Part shown: positions 47,700-60,500 of the stretch, piece by piece
How the letters are laid out: every line of letters starts with the position of its first letter
How positions within the stretch are numbered: position 1 is the first letter of the stretch
Assembly (NCBI GenBank): GCA_033239005.1
Contig: BSQZ01000011.1
Coordinates: 5,253,001 to 5,317,000, forward strand
DNA length: 64,000 bases
Source of the DNA: Lamellibrachia satsuma
Lineage: Eukaryota; Annelida; Polychaeta; Sabellida; Siboglinidae
Direction: 5' to 3'
Position numbers and translations under genes: made by a program
The notes under the pieces: generated by a model
The model's input: the letters and a program-made list of their open reading frames with translations, nothing else
Told to the model about the DNA's origin: nothing
Databases searched by the model: none

Positions 47700-48312
47700 T
47701 CACTGCCGTCTCCACTCCCCCTGTCTATCTCTCATTCTCCACTCTCCCTATCTATCTCTCATTCTCCACTCCCCCTATCTGTCTCTCATTCTCCACTCCC
47801 CCTATATATCTCTCATTCTCCACTCCCCCTATCTATCTCTCATTCTCCACTCCCCCATCTATCTCTCATTCTCCACTCCCCCTATCTATCTCTCATTCTC
47901 CACTCCCCCTGTCTATCTCTCATTCTCCACTCCTCCTATCTATCTCTCATTCTCCACTCCCCCTGTCTATCTCTCATTCTCCACTCCCCCTGTATATCTC
48001 TCATTCTCCACTCCCCCGTCCATCTCTCATTCTCCACTCCCCCTATCTATCTCTCATTCTCCACTCCCCCCTGTCTATCTCTCATTCTCCACTCCCCCTG
48101 TCTATCTCTCATTCTCCACTCCCCCTGTCTATCTCTCATTCTCCACTCCTCCAGTCTATCTCTCATTCTCCACTCCCCCTGTCTATCTCTCATTCCCCAC
48201 TCCCCTATCTATCTCTCATTCTCCACTCCCCCTGTCTATCTCTCATTCTCCACTCCCCCTGTCTATCTCTCATTCTCCACTCCCCCATCTATCTCTCATT
48301 CTCCACTCCCCT
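47700..48312 (+). repeat. Minisatellite, 27-bp pyrimidine unit, about 23 copies
   Basis: The unit is TCTATCTCTCATTCTCCACT plus CCCCCTG, with CCCTAT, CCCAT and CCCGTC variants and small C-run length changes. The + strand is nearly all pyrimidine. The 230-codon ORF reads YLSFSTPPV repeats and shifts frame with the unit length changes. Confidence 0.95.
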
Positions 48313-48470
48313 CCCAAATGTGTCTTCACACAGTCTTCACATCTCATTCTCAGTATCTAAACGCATCTGCTGAGATTCTCTTCAAACCAACTTCTTCCCT
48401 CAGCTCCTCCATTCTTCGCTTGTTTATTTTTCTTTGACTCCTGTGATTCTTCCAACCCAGTTATTATCGC

Positions 48471-48866
48471 AAACTGCTATCTCCCATCACCCTCTCCGTC
48501 TCTGTGCCGCTGTCCCCGCAAACTGCTATCTCCCATCACCCTCTCCGTCTCTGTGCCGCTGTCCCCGCAAACTGCTATCTCCCATCACCCTCTCCGTCTC
48601 TGTGCCGCTGTCCCCGCAAACTGCTATCTCCCATCACCCTCTCCGTCTCTGTGCCGCTGTCCCCGCAAACTGCTATCTCCCATCACCCTCTCCGTCTCTG
48701 TGCCGCTGTCCCCGCAAACTGCTATCTCCCATCACCCTCTCCGTCTCTGTGCCGCTGTCCCCGCAAACTGCTATCTCCCATCACCCTCTCCGTCTCTGTG
48801 CCGATGTCCATGCAAACTGCTATCTCCCATCACCCTCTCCGTCTCTGTGCCGATGTCCCCGCAAAC
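48471..48866 (+). repeat. Minisatellite, 49-bp unit, 8 copies
   Basis: The unit AAACTGCTATCTCCCATCAC, CCTCTCCGTCTCTGTGCCGC, TGTCCCCGC is nearly identical in all copies; the last two have CGATGTCC. As 49 is 3 x 16 + 1, each frame rotates through the unit, giving three overlapping ORFs of 182, 142 and 139 codons with a 49-residue period. These are artefacts. Confidence 0.96.
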
Positions 48867-49765
48867 CGCTCCCCCCAGGTGTACAATGTTGTCTCGTTGT
48901 TTCAGTTTCTTCCCTTCCAGCCTTATGTCTAGATTTTTTTCAAAGCACCCCCGCCTTAATATACTGTATTAAAATATCGTAGATAGTCTAGGGTACCAAT
49001 ATAAATCCGAAAAGTTTGTGTTAAATGAAAACTTCAAAACACAACATTAGTATTACATTTTTCTAATGTTAGATGTGCGTGCGTGCGTGTGCGTGCGTAT
49101 GTGCGCGTTGGTTGTGGTACTTTAGCACATCCCGGTAATTTTTGTAAGGATGCCAATCGAATGAAAATCTTCCGCAGGAGGAGCCAACTACAAATAGGTC
49201 ATCGTTGTTATCAAGGACAAAGCAACAATTTAATGAAATGACGTCGTATCATGTACACCATGGTATCATGTACACCATGGGTATTGAAGAGGCTGCAACG
49301 CAATTTTTAAAACATAAATAATCCATCGATAAAAGAAAAATATGTTATGCGATCGTAGATCATCAAAATTACTCAAAAAACACAAGGCAATATTGTCGCC
49401 GCGTCGCAAGCGACCATATTGCAGCAAGATCGTATCATTTAATGTCTTACGTCGATCTCAACATAACTGATCCTATTTTGAAGCAACGTCTCATGCGATG
49501 TCAACAGGCCTTGATCTGTTCCAATGATCGCCTTGAATAAATCAAGTGTTACTGGTCAATGTTTCAGATATAACATTATAGGGAAACCGGTAAAGCGCGC
49601 ACGCAAACGCGCGGTGACCGCGAACCTGATCCTGATCTATAAGTCGGCATTAACATATGTATAGGGCAAATGACAAGGGGGGTCTGGGATTTAGCAGCCG
49701 GGGTTTGCGTGAACATACAAAACTGTTAGAGATTCTTCCTGCCAATTCAATGTTACCTTTCGTCT
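48867..49765. other. Anonymous sequence with short repeats
   Basis: A GTGCGT microsatellite lies at 49,076-49,108. A 19-bp unit (TATCATGTACACCATGG) is duplicated at 49,247-49,281. No gene recognised. Confidence 0.45.
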
Positions 49766-49769
49766 CGTT

Positions 49770-50120
49770 TTAGAGCCATTTCACGAAACACCAAGCCTAT
49801 CTAGCATCCACTGTCACATGCTAGCTCATTTGTGCAGATGTATTAGATCTTATTTAGTTTTGATGAAATCACCGGAACGATAATTAAATTATTTCTTCAC
49901 CGGATCCGGTCAACATTCGACATAGAGAGAACAAACGTGGACCGGTTGTAGGTACAATTCACACTTTCGCAAGTTACCAGATCTAACGATCAAAGTCAAT
50001 CATTTCGATAGCCAAAAATGCGCACTCTTGCTAAACCAACTGTGCATAGCAATATTCACGCGCTACATATTTTAACATCAATGAATCTGATTCGCGATGG
50101 GCTATTAAAACGAGTTGAGT
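49770..50120 (+). repeat. Dispersed repeat family R2, near-complete copy
   Basis: In order: CAAGCCTATCTAGCATC, ACATGCTAGCTCATTTGTGC, TAGTTTTGATGAAATCACCG, ACCGGATCCGGTCAACATTC, AACAAACGTGGACCGG, TTCACACTTTCGCAAGTTAC, TCTAACGATCAAAGTCAATC, ACCAACTGTGCATAGCAATA, TTTTAACATCAATGAATCTG and ATTCGCGATGGGCTA. It is the cleanest copy of the family in the window. The minus-strand 74-codon ORF across its end is accidental. Confidence 0.78.
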
Positions 50121-50316
50121 GGGGAATTTTACGCGCTCATTTATTCGGTCGATGCATTGAAATGTGAGACGGCAACATCGCCATCCGATGCATTTTCGGT
50201 CACGAGAAGCTTGCATTACTGGTCTTAGAGATATTGGATGGATAGCGTCATGCATCTACTCAATGTAGTGGCGCATATCCTTCAATGTCTACGTTTTATC
50301 AGTGAAAAAAGGTGTG

Positions 50317-50482
50317 TTTTATGCTAACATAATACATTCCTAAAAGAAAGTTTTATGCTAACATAATACATTCCTAAAATAACGTTTTATGCTAACATAA
50401 TACATTCCTAAAATAACGTTTTATGCTAACATAATACATTCCTAAAATAACGTTTTATGCTAACATAATACATTCCTAAAAT
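50317..50482 (+). repeat. Minisatellite, 34-bp unit, 5 copies
   Basis: The unit is TTTTATGCTAACATAATACA plus TTCCTAAAATAACG. The first spacer differs (AAAGAAAG). Confidence 0.95.
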
Positions 50483-51244
50483 AGCGCGGTGGCAAGGGTT
50501 TTAAATATTGTTTTGTGGTTTGTTATGGGTATTTTTTATCACACAAACAATGTGAATAGTTTAACAATAGTATGTATTATGTAGTAATGATTGACTTTGG
50601 TGATTGGATTATAATTTGATTCATGCACCTTGAACTGGCTTTTTTAATTAAATATATATCCACATACGTGAAACGTTTCAACACATTAACCAAAAGTCAC
50701 ATTAAAAAATATCCATTCCGTAAGCTTTGGGACCAAGCCGTGTTAACGGATTTTAACAAACAATATTTAATTTTCTTTCCAAGAAACGCTTATAATGATC
50801 AAACATTTCGTAACTTTAGCAAATGAATTTTAGATTTCCAATACCCTCTACATATTAAGAACGTTATCTAAATGAAAGTACATTAATGTAATCAATGCAT
50901 ATGAAACAGTTATGGAATTACTTACCTAAAAATTTTCCTTGGGTTCAGGTCAACAAAACGTTGACCCAGGATCTTCAGGAACTCGAAAAAAGCTCAGATT
51001 ATGGATGCAAAAGCAAAAGGTAGCATTCTTTCATCTTTCACTACAGCAACACTTGTTAGCATCGCGGACAGCATGATTTCAGTTTTATTACCGTCAAGCC
51101 TCTGGAAACACAGACGTGTGTTGTCGGTCCAGTGTTTATCTGTTTAGTATGACGACTGGGAGTACTTCCTGTGTAAAAAATAGTTCTGCCATGTTGTGAT
51201 TGGTTTTGATTTTAGATGGAGACTGAAAGACATCAGTATTAATT
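50483..51244. other. Anonymous AT-rich sequence
   Basis: A + strand ORF of 67 codons at 50,623-50,826 (KYPFRKLWDQAVLTDFNKQY) has no partner exon or motif known to me. No gene supported. Confidence 0.3.
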
Positions 51245-51435
51245 TATGTAGATGCTAGCAGCGTGAATATGTTTAAAAACAAAAATTGACCAATAACTCA
51301 GAAGGGTGGGTTACACGCAGATGAATAATTGTTGGACCCTCGATAAGCCAATGGCTTGCTTGTTCACGTGCCATCTGTTTTTTTGCTTTCGATGTTGGGA
51401 TGGAAATCTTTTTAAATATTGTCTTGTTAAGTCGT
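51245..51435 (+). repeat. CR1-like LINE 3' end
   Basis: GATGCTAGCAGCGTGAATAT and GTTTAAAAACAAAAATTGAC match the ASSVNMFKN end of the ORF. GGACCCTCGATAAGCCAATG and GGAAATCTTTTTAAATATTG match the 3' UTR. About 190 bp remain. Confidence 0.78.
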
Positions 51436-51928
51436 TCGTACAAAATGATGCGACTTGCATAAGCTGGAAAAGAATGCTTATAAATGATGCAACGTTCACT
51501 CTGAGGATGTAGGGCATATTTGTTCATTCTGGTCTCTCTGTCTGTCTGTCTGTCTGTCTGTCGGAAAGTTTCTTATTCCCACAAAAACAACCGGAAATGT
51601 GGGGTTTTGACCACTTTTGGGAGTGGGCGCGTTATATACATGCTCTGTGATCTATGATCGAGTTGCCTCAAGGGAGCTGTGGGCAAAATGAGATTAACTT
51701 TATCGACCGAATGCGGACAGGGTCTGACGTTCGTTGTACGGGTTTAACGGTCGCGAGGGACTTCGTTGCGTTGGGTGGCAGACGTAGTCACGGGTAATCG
51801 AGCTTGTAATGTCCAGATATCGGAGATATGTTCCCTTTTAAGAAGGTTGAGTAGCTGCGGCTAGTAATTCATTGCTGTCAACCGAAACGTGGGCTAAGTT
51901 CGTCCTTCCCGTGGACGTGCAAATGGAC
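51436..51928. other. Anonymous sequence with a GTCT microsatellite
   Basis: GTCT repeat at 51,534-51,562; otherwise nothing recognised. Confidence 0.5.
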
Positions 51929-51996
51929 GGTGGTGGTGGTGGTGGTGGGTGGATTTGGGGTGCGTTGGTGGGTGCGTTGGTGGGTGGGTGGGTGGA
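51929..51996 (+). repeat. GGT/GGTG-rich short repeat
   Basis: (GGT)n followed by TGCGTTGGTGGG units. Confidence 0.85.
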
Positions 51997-52294
51997 TATG
52001 CATACATGCACATTTCCGATCACACACACCTGTTTAGCTGGTCAGAGACAACACAGGAAGCCGAAGCAGCTGCGTGTCTATGTGACAATGTCTTCATTAA
52101 ACGGCGACTGAAAGATCAGATGAGGGCGCCAATAACGAACCGACTCAGCTGTCTCAATAATAACTCGGTGCCATTCTCCAATCAATAACTCTTGCCATTC
52201 GGCAGCATGATCGACTATATGTCCGACCACATCTCACTCAGCGCATTGGCGAAATGTCAGAAACCATTGTTCACTAATGACTATTGTATATACT

Positions 52295-52824
<530 letters not shown>

Positions 52825-52917
52825 CGCGCGTGCATATTAGTGTGATATTAAATAGGGGTAAATAATTGGAAAATTCCTTTTGGGACACCCCTCAATTCTT
52901 TTACAATCAATGAAAAA

Positions 52918-52945
52918 CTAACCTGTCAACATCTTGACAGGTTAG
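52918..52945. repeat. Perfect 12-bp hairpin
   Basis: CTAACCTGTCAA and TTGACAGGTTAG around a CATC loop, 100 bases after the long CA tract. Confidence 0.85.
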
Positions 52946-53299
52946 GTTAGATCGGAATTGATGGATGCTTAGGGGTTGGTTGAAGATCACAACCATAGGC
53001 GCCCATAACACCCTGTACACGTTTCTAGGATACTACACATATCATTCAGGTAACTAGAAAAATTAAATAAATAAAACTTCTTTATCTGACATTAAGGGAG
53101 AATGCCCTGATTTTGTATGACATGCCTACTTAAATTTTTTGACTAGTGTCTCCTTCTTGGCATCAGCGAAGTTCTATGACGGCACGCAGCATATACTACT
53201 TTTGTTTTTCATATTTGGAGACAGTTGTACTCCTCCATTAGGGTCCTTTTTCCACTCTATGAAATAGTTTCTCCTCTCGTGTAACCCTTGTACCCAGTT

Positions 53300-53914
53300 C
53301 TATGGGTCAAGGTTGAACGATAAATCTTGAGGAAGGCCGAGTATTTCAAAGAAGCGCAGTGTGTTGGCGGACACGAAATCCTCGAGCGTTCTTGTCACAA
53401 TGTCCTTCTTTTCAAGAGACGCGCGCTTCGTTCGGTCGTTATTCCCTTTTATTTCGCAGCGCACCACCCGTCGCTTCGTCTCTACATCGATCACCAGTGT
53501 GGGCTGGCTTCTGAGGGACATATCACCAGCTCTAGAAGTTATCGTATCTAGGTTGCTGAGTTCGCAGTTATTAGCCAGCAAACAATTAACTGTTTGCCGT
53601 AATCCGGAAACAGCGCTTGCCTTGCCCGGGGCGACTGGAGAGTATCTCGGGGCGACTGGAGAGTATCTCGGGACGACTGGAAAGTATCTCGCAGACAAAC
53701 AGAGAACGCAGCAGACAGGGCCAGTTCGGAAATATGATGGCGACACCCACAGCTGAGTCATTACTGCTGTCGCCATCTCGTCACCTGTTCCTCTGCCCAT
53801 ATAGGGAACTCCTAAAATCTGATCTTCTTCTCCTTGATGAACTAGGATAGGGAACCGTTCTGCGTTCTCTTTTCTTGTTATTTGTAGAAGTTCACCATCC
53901 CAATGAACAGTCAA
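53300..53914 (-). CDS. Transposon-derived protein fragment, probable pseudogene
   Basis: The longest non-repetitive ORF of the window (204 codons). It starts MTVHWDGELLQITRKENAER, then FPILVHQGEEDQILGVPYMG and GTGDEMATAVMTQL. The HWDG start resembles a strand of RNase H-like transposase-derived proteins that are common as uncharacterised repeats in invertebrates; that family placement is from memory and inference. After residue about 65 the sequence changes character: a 21-bp minisatellite (53,626-53,690) encodes RYSPVAP repeats. Then comes TLVIDVETKRRVVRCEIKGN and LEDFVSANTLRFFEILGLP before the stop. It is probably two blocks of a decayed element joined around a small VNTR. On the left a TA tract begins at 53,957. 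Confidence 0.4.
   Translation of the reverse strand: MTVHWDGELLQITRKENAERFPILVHQGEEDQILGVPYMGRGTGDEMATAVMTQLWVSPSYFRTGPVCCVLCLSARYFPVVPRYSPVAPRYSPVAPGKASAVSGLRQTVNCLLANNCELSNLDTITSRAGDMSLRSQPTLVIDVETKRRVVRCEIKGNNDRTKRASLEKKDIVTRTLEDFVSANTLRFFEILGLPQDLSFNLDP
53626..53690 (+). repeat. 21-bp minisatellite inside the ORF, 3 copies
   Basis: The unit is GGGGCGACTGGAGAGTATCT plus C, the third with GGGACG and GAAAG. The unit length keeps the minus-strand frame open. Confidence 0.9.
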
Positions 53915-53956
53915 TGGAGCACTGAACTTAAATTAATGTCTTAGTGTTGATACTAT

Positions 53957-54205
<249 letters not shown>

Positions 54206-54640
54206 TACGGTCACTTACGAACTATTAACTAATCCTGTCCGTTTTTGTTACTATACATAACGACTCCAGAATCGTTCCTAAATTGAGTAATCGATTTTAT
54301 ATCAACGCAATCAAATTGGCTGTGATTGTTCATTTGCGGCCGAAAATGCGAAAAGTCGAACGCAGTTGGAAATCTGTTCTGCTTTGAATACTGATCTGCG
54401 TTTAGTCTGAGGGGCGATTGCCTTCTTTGTAATAATCATCAATTGTAATAAGCCTTTATGTTTTAGGAAAATATAATTAAATTGTGCGTGTTTGTGTTAT
54501 CTTGCATCTGATAGCGCTAGAAAGGAAATGACAGGCGCATGCAATTCGATCACAATGACTGCCAGTTTGACAGTTTATATATCAAACAGATCGTGATAAG
54601 CAATGTGCTATTCCGCTGTACGTGCTTGCCTGGCGATCAA
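54206..54640. other. Anonymous intergenic sequence
   Basis: No gene recognised. Confidence 0.35.
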
Positions 54641-54644
54641 TTGT

Positions 54645-55000
<356 letters not shown>

Positions 55001-55001
<1 letters not shown>

Positions 55002-55814
55002 CTACATGAAACAGACGAAGTGCAGACGAAGATACAGTGGTGTTGTGTTTCGTCCTGGACAGCAGACACCATATTAAGAGTCACACTTGTAGCTTTAATC
55101 ACTTCCCAAAGATGAAAGTGAGAAGAAACGCATTATATAGATGCTACCACAACGCGTGATGCCATCACTTCTGCTCTCTATTTGGGAGTCCTTATAGCGA
55201 GTGACCACTGCACTGTTTTTTTTTTTAGATCTGCACAGTTTTGTTTATTAGTTTGTTTGTTTGTTTGCCCGTATCTTTCTCACCTTTAACATTAACCATC
55301 AAAATAACATGTTAAGATTTATCCACAACATGAAAGCGTAACACCACAACAATCGTGTGTCAGTCGAGTCGCACGAAAAGGCAAAAGTAGCCCGGATGTC
55401 AATCGCAATTAACTTTGAATTCAGCGGATGATTTTGCAATCACCAAATCGTGACAACTAAAACAGTCAACACAAATAGCTCGTGAAATATAACTTGTTAA
55501 ATTATAAATTAAATATAAACGTTTATTTTACACGTCATATTGCAGCTAAATATGGGTACTGGGTGTTGATGACCTAATTGTAGATTAGGGCATGACGCCC
55601 ACTTCGTATTTCCAACATTATAAGCGTTTGCTCTCTCTATCTGGTGGATGAATGCAATGCTGCCACCTAGTGTATATTATGCCCAAAAGCATATGAAGAT
55701 AAAATAGACAGGATAGAATCTGCATTTACAATTTTTCTGCATGGCTGATGTTAAACATTTTATTTTCAATATTGTGCTGAAACACACAGATCACTTTGAA
55801 CATCGTGCAGCCTG
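55001..55814. other. Anonymous intergenic sequence
   Basis: A short (TTTG)n is present at 55,248-55,266. No gene recognised. Confidence 0.4.
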
Positions 55815-55915
55815 TTTTATTTACATCATTAGTGCATATTGTTCCATTTATTTACATCATTAGTGCATATAGTTCCATTTATTTACATCATTAGTGCACA
55901 CAGTTCCATTTATTG
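55815..55915 (+). repeat. Minisatellite, 35-bp unit, 3 copies
   Basis: The unit is TTTATTTACATCATTAGTGC plus ATATTGTTCCA, with small changes. Confidence 0.9.
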
Positions 55916-56757
55916 TTACAAAATGTAGGTATTAATTATGGTAAGTGTGGGAATTAAGAGATGTCTACAGCACGTCAACTGCGGGCAAGACGCATATATT
56001 TGGTCAATTTATTGTTATGATTATAAATTGGGAAATGTTTTTAGTTTAATAAAAATACATGTTTTCAAATGTAGGTCCTATGATCTATCATTTCGCATAG
56101 ATGGTATGTGACAATTGGGAGTACAATGTATTACGTAATTATTAAGAGCATATTACGCAATACGTGTTTTCCTCGGTCATAAATGTGCTGCATCGTAAAA
56201 GCTACATCGATTTAGTTAATATTGTTCTTATTTTTCCTAATAAACTGGAATTCATCACACACAAGTTGGACTCGTTGATCATGAGTTAGCAAACGGGAAG
56301 GGGAAGATAAAGGAAAGTCACTGGCGACTAGACGAGGGACGCAGAGCGGAACCAAAGACGCAGTGAAGAAGCAAAAGAGAAGAAGCGTCACCACCAGCAG
56401 CGAAGATGAAGCATGACCGTATGTCAGATGCGTCGAGCCCTTCGTGACCTGTCGACCCCGGGACATGTGGGTACATTGTCAGTTGTACAATGACTTCACG
56501 CCAGGAGTGCGTTGTCTTATCTGCCCTAACAGCGATTCCAGGAGTAACTTAATGATGCATGTTTAATGCCTGTCTGGATAAAATAAAACGTCATTTCATC
56601 TCAGCATTCGTATTTTATACAATGGAGAAAGCCTATTACTGTTATGGAGCAAGACGTCCCGGGGGTTTCGTGCCCCCATAGGAGGGGGCGACTTGTGGGA
56701 AAAGACGCCCCCTCTAGACAATATATTTAATTAACGATAACATGATTGGTGTTGTCA
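55916..56757. other. Anonymous sequence with G/C-run cluster
   Basis: Around 56,650-56,715 the words AAGACGTCCCGGGGG, GTGCCCCCATAGGAGGGGGC and AAGACGCCCCCTC form several possible short hairpins. No gene recognised. Confidence 0.4.
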
Positions 56758-57070
56758 ATCGTCACTAATGTTTTGGTATTACATACTACAACCACACAAC
56801 AATCGTCACTAATGTTTTGGTATTACATACTACAAACACACAACAATCATAACTAATGTTTTGGTATTACATACTACAGCCACACAACAATCATAACTAA
56901 TGTTTTGGTATTACATACTACAAACACACAACAATCATAACTAATGTTTTGGTATTACATACTACAAACACACAACAATCATAACTAATGTTTTGGTATT
57001 ACATAATACAACCACACAACAATCATAACTAATGTTTTGGTATTACATACTACAAACACACAACAATCGT
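56758..57070 (+). repeat. Minisatellite, 44-bp unit, 7 copies
   Basis: The unit is AATGTTTTGGTATTACATAC, TACAACCACACAACAATC, then GTCACT or ATAACT. Two sequence variants alternate among copies. Confidence 0.95.
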
Positions 57071-57755
57071 ATACAAGCATACCTCAAGATAGTACGTTTA
57101 TGAATAAGTGTAGCCATTTCCCTTAAGGGTCTCCTTGCTCCACCCTACCCTACTCTTTAAAGTTTAGTGCGGATATCAATTTACTTGCGACCTAAACATA
57201 GTAACTTGGTGCACGAGGACGTAGAGTAACAACAGTGTGTGCACTTAACCTAGACAAGCAGACTACGACTCACGCTAGGCCACGAGTAGACCGAAGTAAT
57301 CGAAAAGATATCGTTAACCGCAGCACTGCCTTGTACAAAAGATAAGCTTCATTAACGCCAAACCACCGAAATCGGCCATTTGCCAAGAATCATGTCGCCC
57401 ACTAGGTCAATTGGTTCCTTAAATTACCGGTAAATGGTATAAAAGTGTGTGTCCGAAGTTCAATCACGCACGCAGGCACGAACGCAAGCACGCACGCACA
57501 CACATTCCAGATAATCGTGTCGTGCTATAAAGGAAATTGTATTTATATTGCACTGAGGTATTGCACTGAGGTATTCCGAAAACGAAGGCGAAGTAAATAA
57601 TGCGAATCACCGAAATAGTTTTTGTTAAATAGAAAAACTTACAATGACACGTCGATGTCCTGAATTTAGTATGTTAATTGTAAGAAGGTATTTTAATTGT
57701 TGGTATTTTAATTATAATTTATTATGTGTACACAGCGACCTTGCGCGAAACAGCT
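57071..57755. other. Anonymous intergenic sequence
   Basis: A short GCAC-type tract lies at 57,466-57,503. No gene recognised. Confidence 0.4.
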
Positions 57756-58105
57756 TGATGACTAACCATTTGGATGGCCAGAATAATTGATGACTAACCA
57801 TTTGGATGGCCAGAATCATTGATTACTAACCATTGGTTGGCCATAATCATTGATGACAAACCATTTGGATGGCCAGAATCATTGATGACTAACCATTTGG
57901 ATGGCCAGAATCATTGATTACTAACCATTGGATGGCCAGAATCATTGATGACTAACCATTTGGATGGCCAGAATCATTGATGACTAACCATTTGGATGGC
58001 CAGAATCATTGATTACTAACCATTGGATGGCCAGAATCATTGATGACTAACCATTTGGATGGCCAGAATCATTGATGACAAACCATTTGGAAGGCCACAA
58101 TCATG
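57756..58105 (+). repeat. Minisatellite, 31/32-bp unit, about 11 copies
   Basis: Two versions are interspersed: TGATGACTAACCATTTGGAT plus GGCCAGAATCAT, and TGATTACTAACCATTGGATG plus GCCAGAATCAT. They form a pattern of two long units then one short unit in part of the array. Confidence 0.95.
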
Positions 58106-58477
58106 ACGTTGAGTTTATATAATTTATTTCGCAGTAATAAGTAACATAATATTTGCCTACTCTTTCTGTGAGATCTTCCATGCCCGACAAAGACGTTCTG
58201 TGCAGGGAAGCCCAGCATGCATGTCACGACAGGTATTCGCTGTGATATTAGTACGTGCGAACTCGGGCCTATGTGACATTTGACCACAACCAATGTGATT
58301 AACGCGTAATTACGGCCGACACGAAAGTACATTTAACGTCTGCCACGTTGACAGGTCATCCGAAATGAGGCGGCGACGTATTGCCATTGCAGCCGCAGCA
58401 CTGGGTCCGAAGCACTGTGTTCGCAGTACTAGGTCCGAAGCACTGGGTTCGCAGTACCGGGTCCGCTAGCCCCTAAG
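58106..58477. other. Anonymous sequence with a short GCAGTAC repeat
   Basis: 58,395-58,463 holds repeated GTCCGAAGCACTG and GTTCGCAGTAC words of about 16-18 bp. No gene recognised. Confidence 0.45.
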
Positions 58478-58905
58478 AGTCTAGACCTCAGTTAGACTTC
58501 TGGAAATGTCACACGAATGGAGTGCCTAAAAATAGGTAACTTAGTCGATTTCAGTGACTTTATTTGCCAAGAACTGAATTCAGCCGGCAAGTTTCGAACG
58601 TTAAAGATGTTGCACCTTGAGAAGGTGCAGTATGAGACGGATTCGAAGAAGCGTAGGTATTTTGGTGGTGACGTTCCCGAACCACCGGTAGGCGTTTGAA
58701 TATTTGGCAAAAACTGCCAATTTTGAGGGCGGGCGCGTTTTCAATACGATTAAAAGAGCTGGAAATAGGTGATTTTTACAAAACTTGTTCAGAATATGCG
58801 TGACATTGTGACGGTGGCTGTGAATTTGTGACGGTCCAGTCTTATTATAATTACGAAACGTTAATGTGCCCACCAATGCAATGGTGCTTTGTGGTCTGAC
58901 CTCTC
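58478..58905 (+). repeat. Dispersed repeat family R3, copy 2, with inverted ends
   Basis: Starts GAGTCTAGACCTCAGTTAGA and ends TTTGTGGTCTGACCTC. The reverse complement of the end (GAGGTCAGACCACAAA) matches the left end of the 38.2-kb copy (GGGGTCAGACCACAAT), so the family has inverted ends near GGTCAGACCACA. The inner hairpin TGCACCTT-GAG-AAGGTGCA at 58,610-58,628 stands where copy 1 has its 22-bp minisatellite. No protein is encoded, which points to a MITE. Confidence 0.75.
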
Positions 58906-60260
58906 AACCCGCTCTCAAATCCGATTCATTAATAATAACCCAAGAAACATGTTGAACATTTCGCCTTCATGATAACCAAAACTATGTAAATCACTTCGGT
59001 AAGTTAGCTGAGGTTTCATTAAAAGAAATGGGCATATTTAAGGGCAACCCGTTCAACGTTGCCCTTAGCAAAAATCTTATACAATTGAAATTTTTTTAAA
59101 TAAAATTATATAGATAATCTATGGAAAACTATGTAGAATTTTGCATAGAAAACCATAGAAAACTACATATTTTTTATTGAAATAATTTACGTCTACATCA
59201 ATCTGTATAGATTTGTACATTCGTCTATAAAATGTTATAAAATTCAACAAAGCATAGTATAATGTTGTATGGAAAGGTATAGAATACTACAAATTCTATA
59301 GGTATGTCCCCAAATATCCTAGAGAATATTCTATAACAAATATCTAATATTCTATTAAAATTATATTGAATAGAGCCTATTTAAAAATTCAATTAGCTAA
59401 GTCGTGGTCTCTGTGACAAAATCTCAACATTACAACATTACTTGTCGTGACGAGTCGATCGTTTTAAAAGCCACACAGTATTCTGATGTTGAAGGGTATT
59501 TAGAAAGGATACCATATTGTTTACTGCTTGACAGGCAGAGCACCCTGCTGACTAGTTTCGATAGAACGCAGGAAATGACGCATTCCAAACCGCGGCAAAC
59601 TCATCATTTTCCGCGAAACCAGCGATAAATTGTATGCATGTCTGCGATGGTATTTTTGGTTGCACTGTGCGGATATTTTGGTGTTCAATACCAACAATTA
59701 GCTGTTTGATTAGAGCGTTCACCTTGGTCACGTGACCGTGTATTTGGCGCATGTGAATAACGTCTCATTCGCGCCAACGTGACCAAAATAGATGATCTCT
59801 GGATTGCCAACAGATTACCGTTGGCGTCGCTCGTCACTGAGTTGTATCGACGCGCACATTTTTGCTATTTCCTATTTATATCTCAGTCCGCGATATCGCG
59901 ACGCAATCAATTGCATCTCTTTCCGAGTTATTACTCATTATGACGGAGCCTTTGTCAATACAAGTGATCCAGCTGTAGTTCATGAGACAAGTAATGAGCA
60001 AGTACAGTTAATGAGGGTGTTCATTGCTCATTAATTGTTTACAACGTTGGTAATGTTACAGAACTATGGTTACACAGTACATACATCAATCGAGACACTT
60101 TTCGTTTCATATTTATTAGGACAAAATTAATGTAACCGAAGGCTATGGATATAATAATTGGACGACCGAGCGCTTTTTGTCCGTCTTGTGGTCATTACTC
60201 GCTCTCGCTCACGTGCGGTATTGATGATTGCCCTTGGGATACCGAGTATGTTGTAGAGGC
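58906..60260. other. Anonymous sequence, AT-rich core
   Basis: 59,090-59,390 is very AT-rich with many scattered variants of ATAGAAAAC(T/C)A and TATAGAAT words. No gene recognised. Confidence 0.4.
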
Positions 60261-60261
60261 C

Positions 60262-60500
60262 AAGTTGTGGGGATAGCTCTGCGGTCATCGGACTCTCAAT
60301 CACGACGACCGTGGTTCGAGTTCACCTGCTGCCGTTTTGAAACTTGGTCAATTTCGTTCACCCCACGTTGCCTGTGTATTTCGGAAGAGACACTAGAAGC
60401 CGTTGGTCGCTTTTATCTGGTGTATACTCCAGATGAAGTAAAAGATCCCACACAGATGGTACATGTGTCACCCGTTGTGGTCTTTCAATCAAGCGAATCA
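60262..60500 (+). mobile_element. Full-length SINE, sense
   Basis: Head GTGGGGATAGCTCTGCGGTC, with GGTTCGAGTTC (60,312-60,322) as box B. Joint CCGTTTTGAAACTTGGTCAA. Body CACCCCACGTTGCCTGTGTA, TTTCGGAAGAGACACTAGAA, GCCGTTGGTCGC. Tail AAAGATCCCACACAGATGGT then ACATGTGTCACCCGTTGTGG. A 114-codon ORF across it is accidental. Confidence 0.83.
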
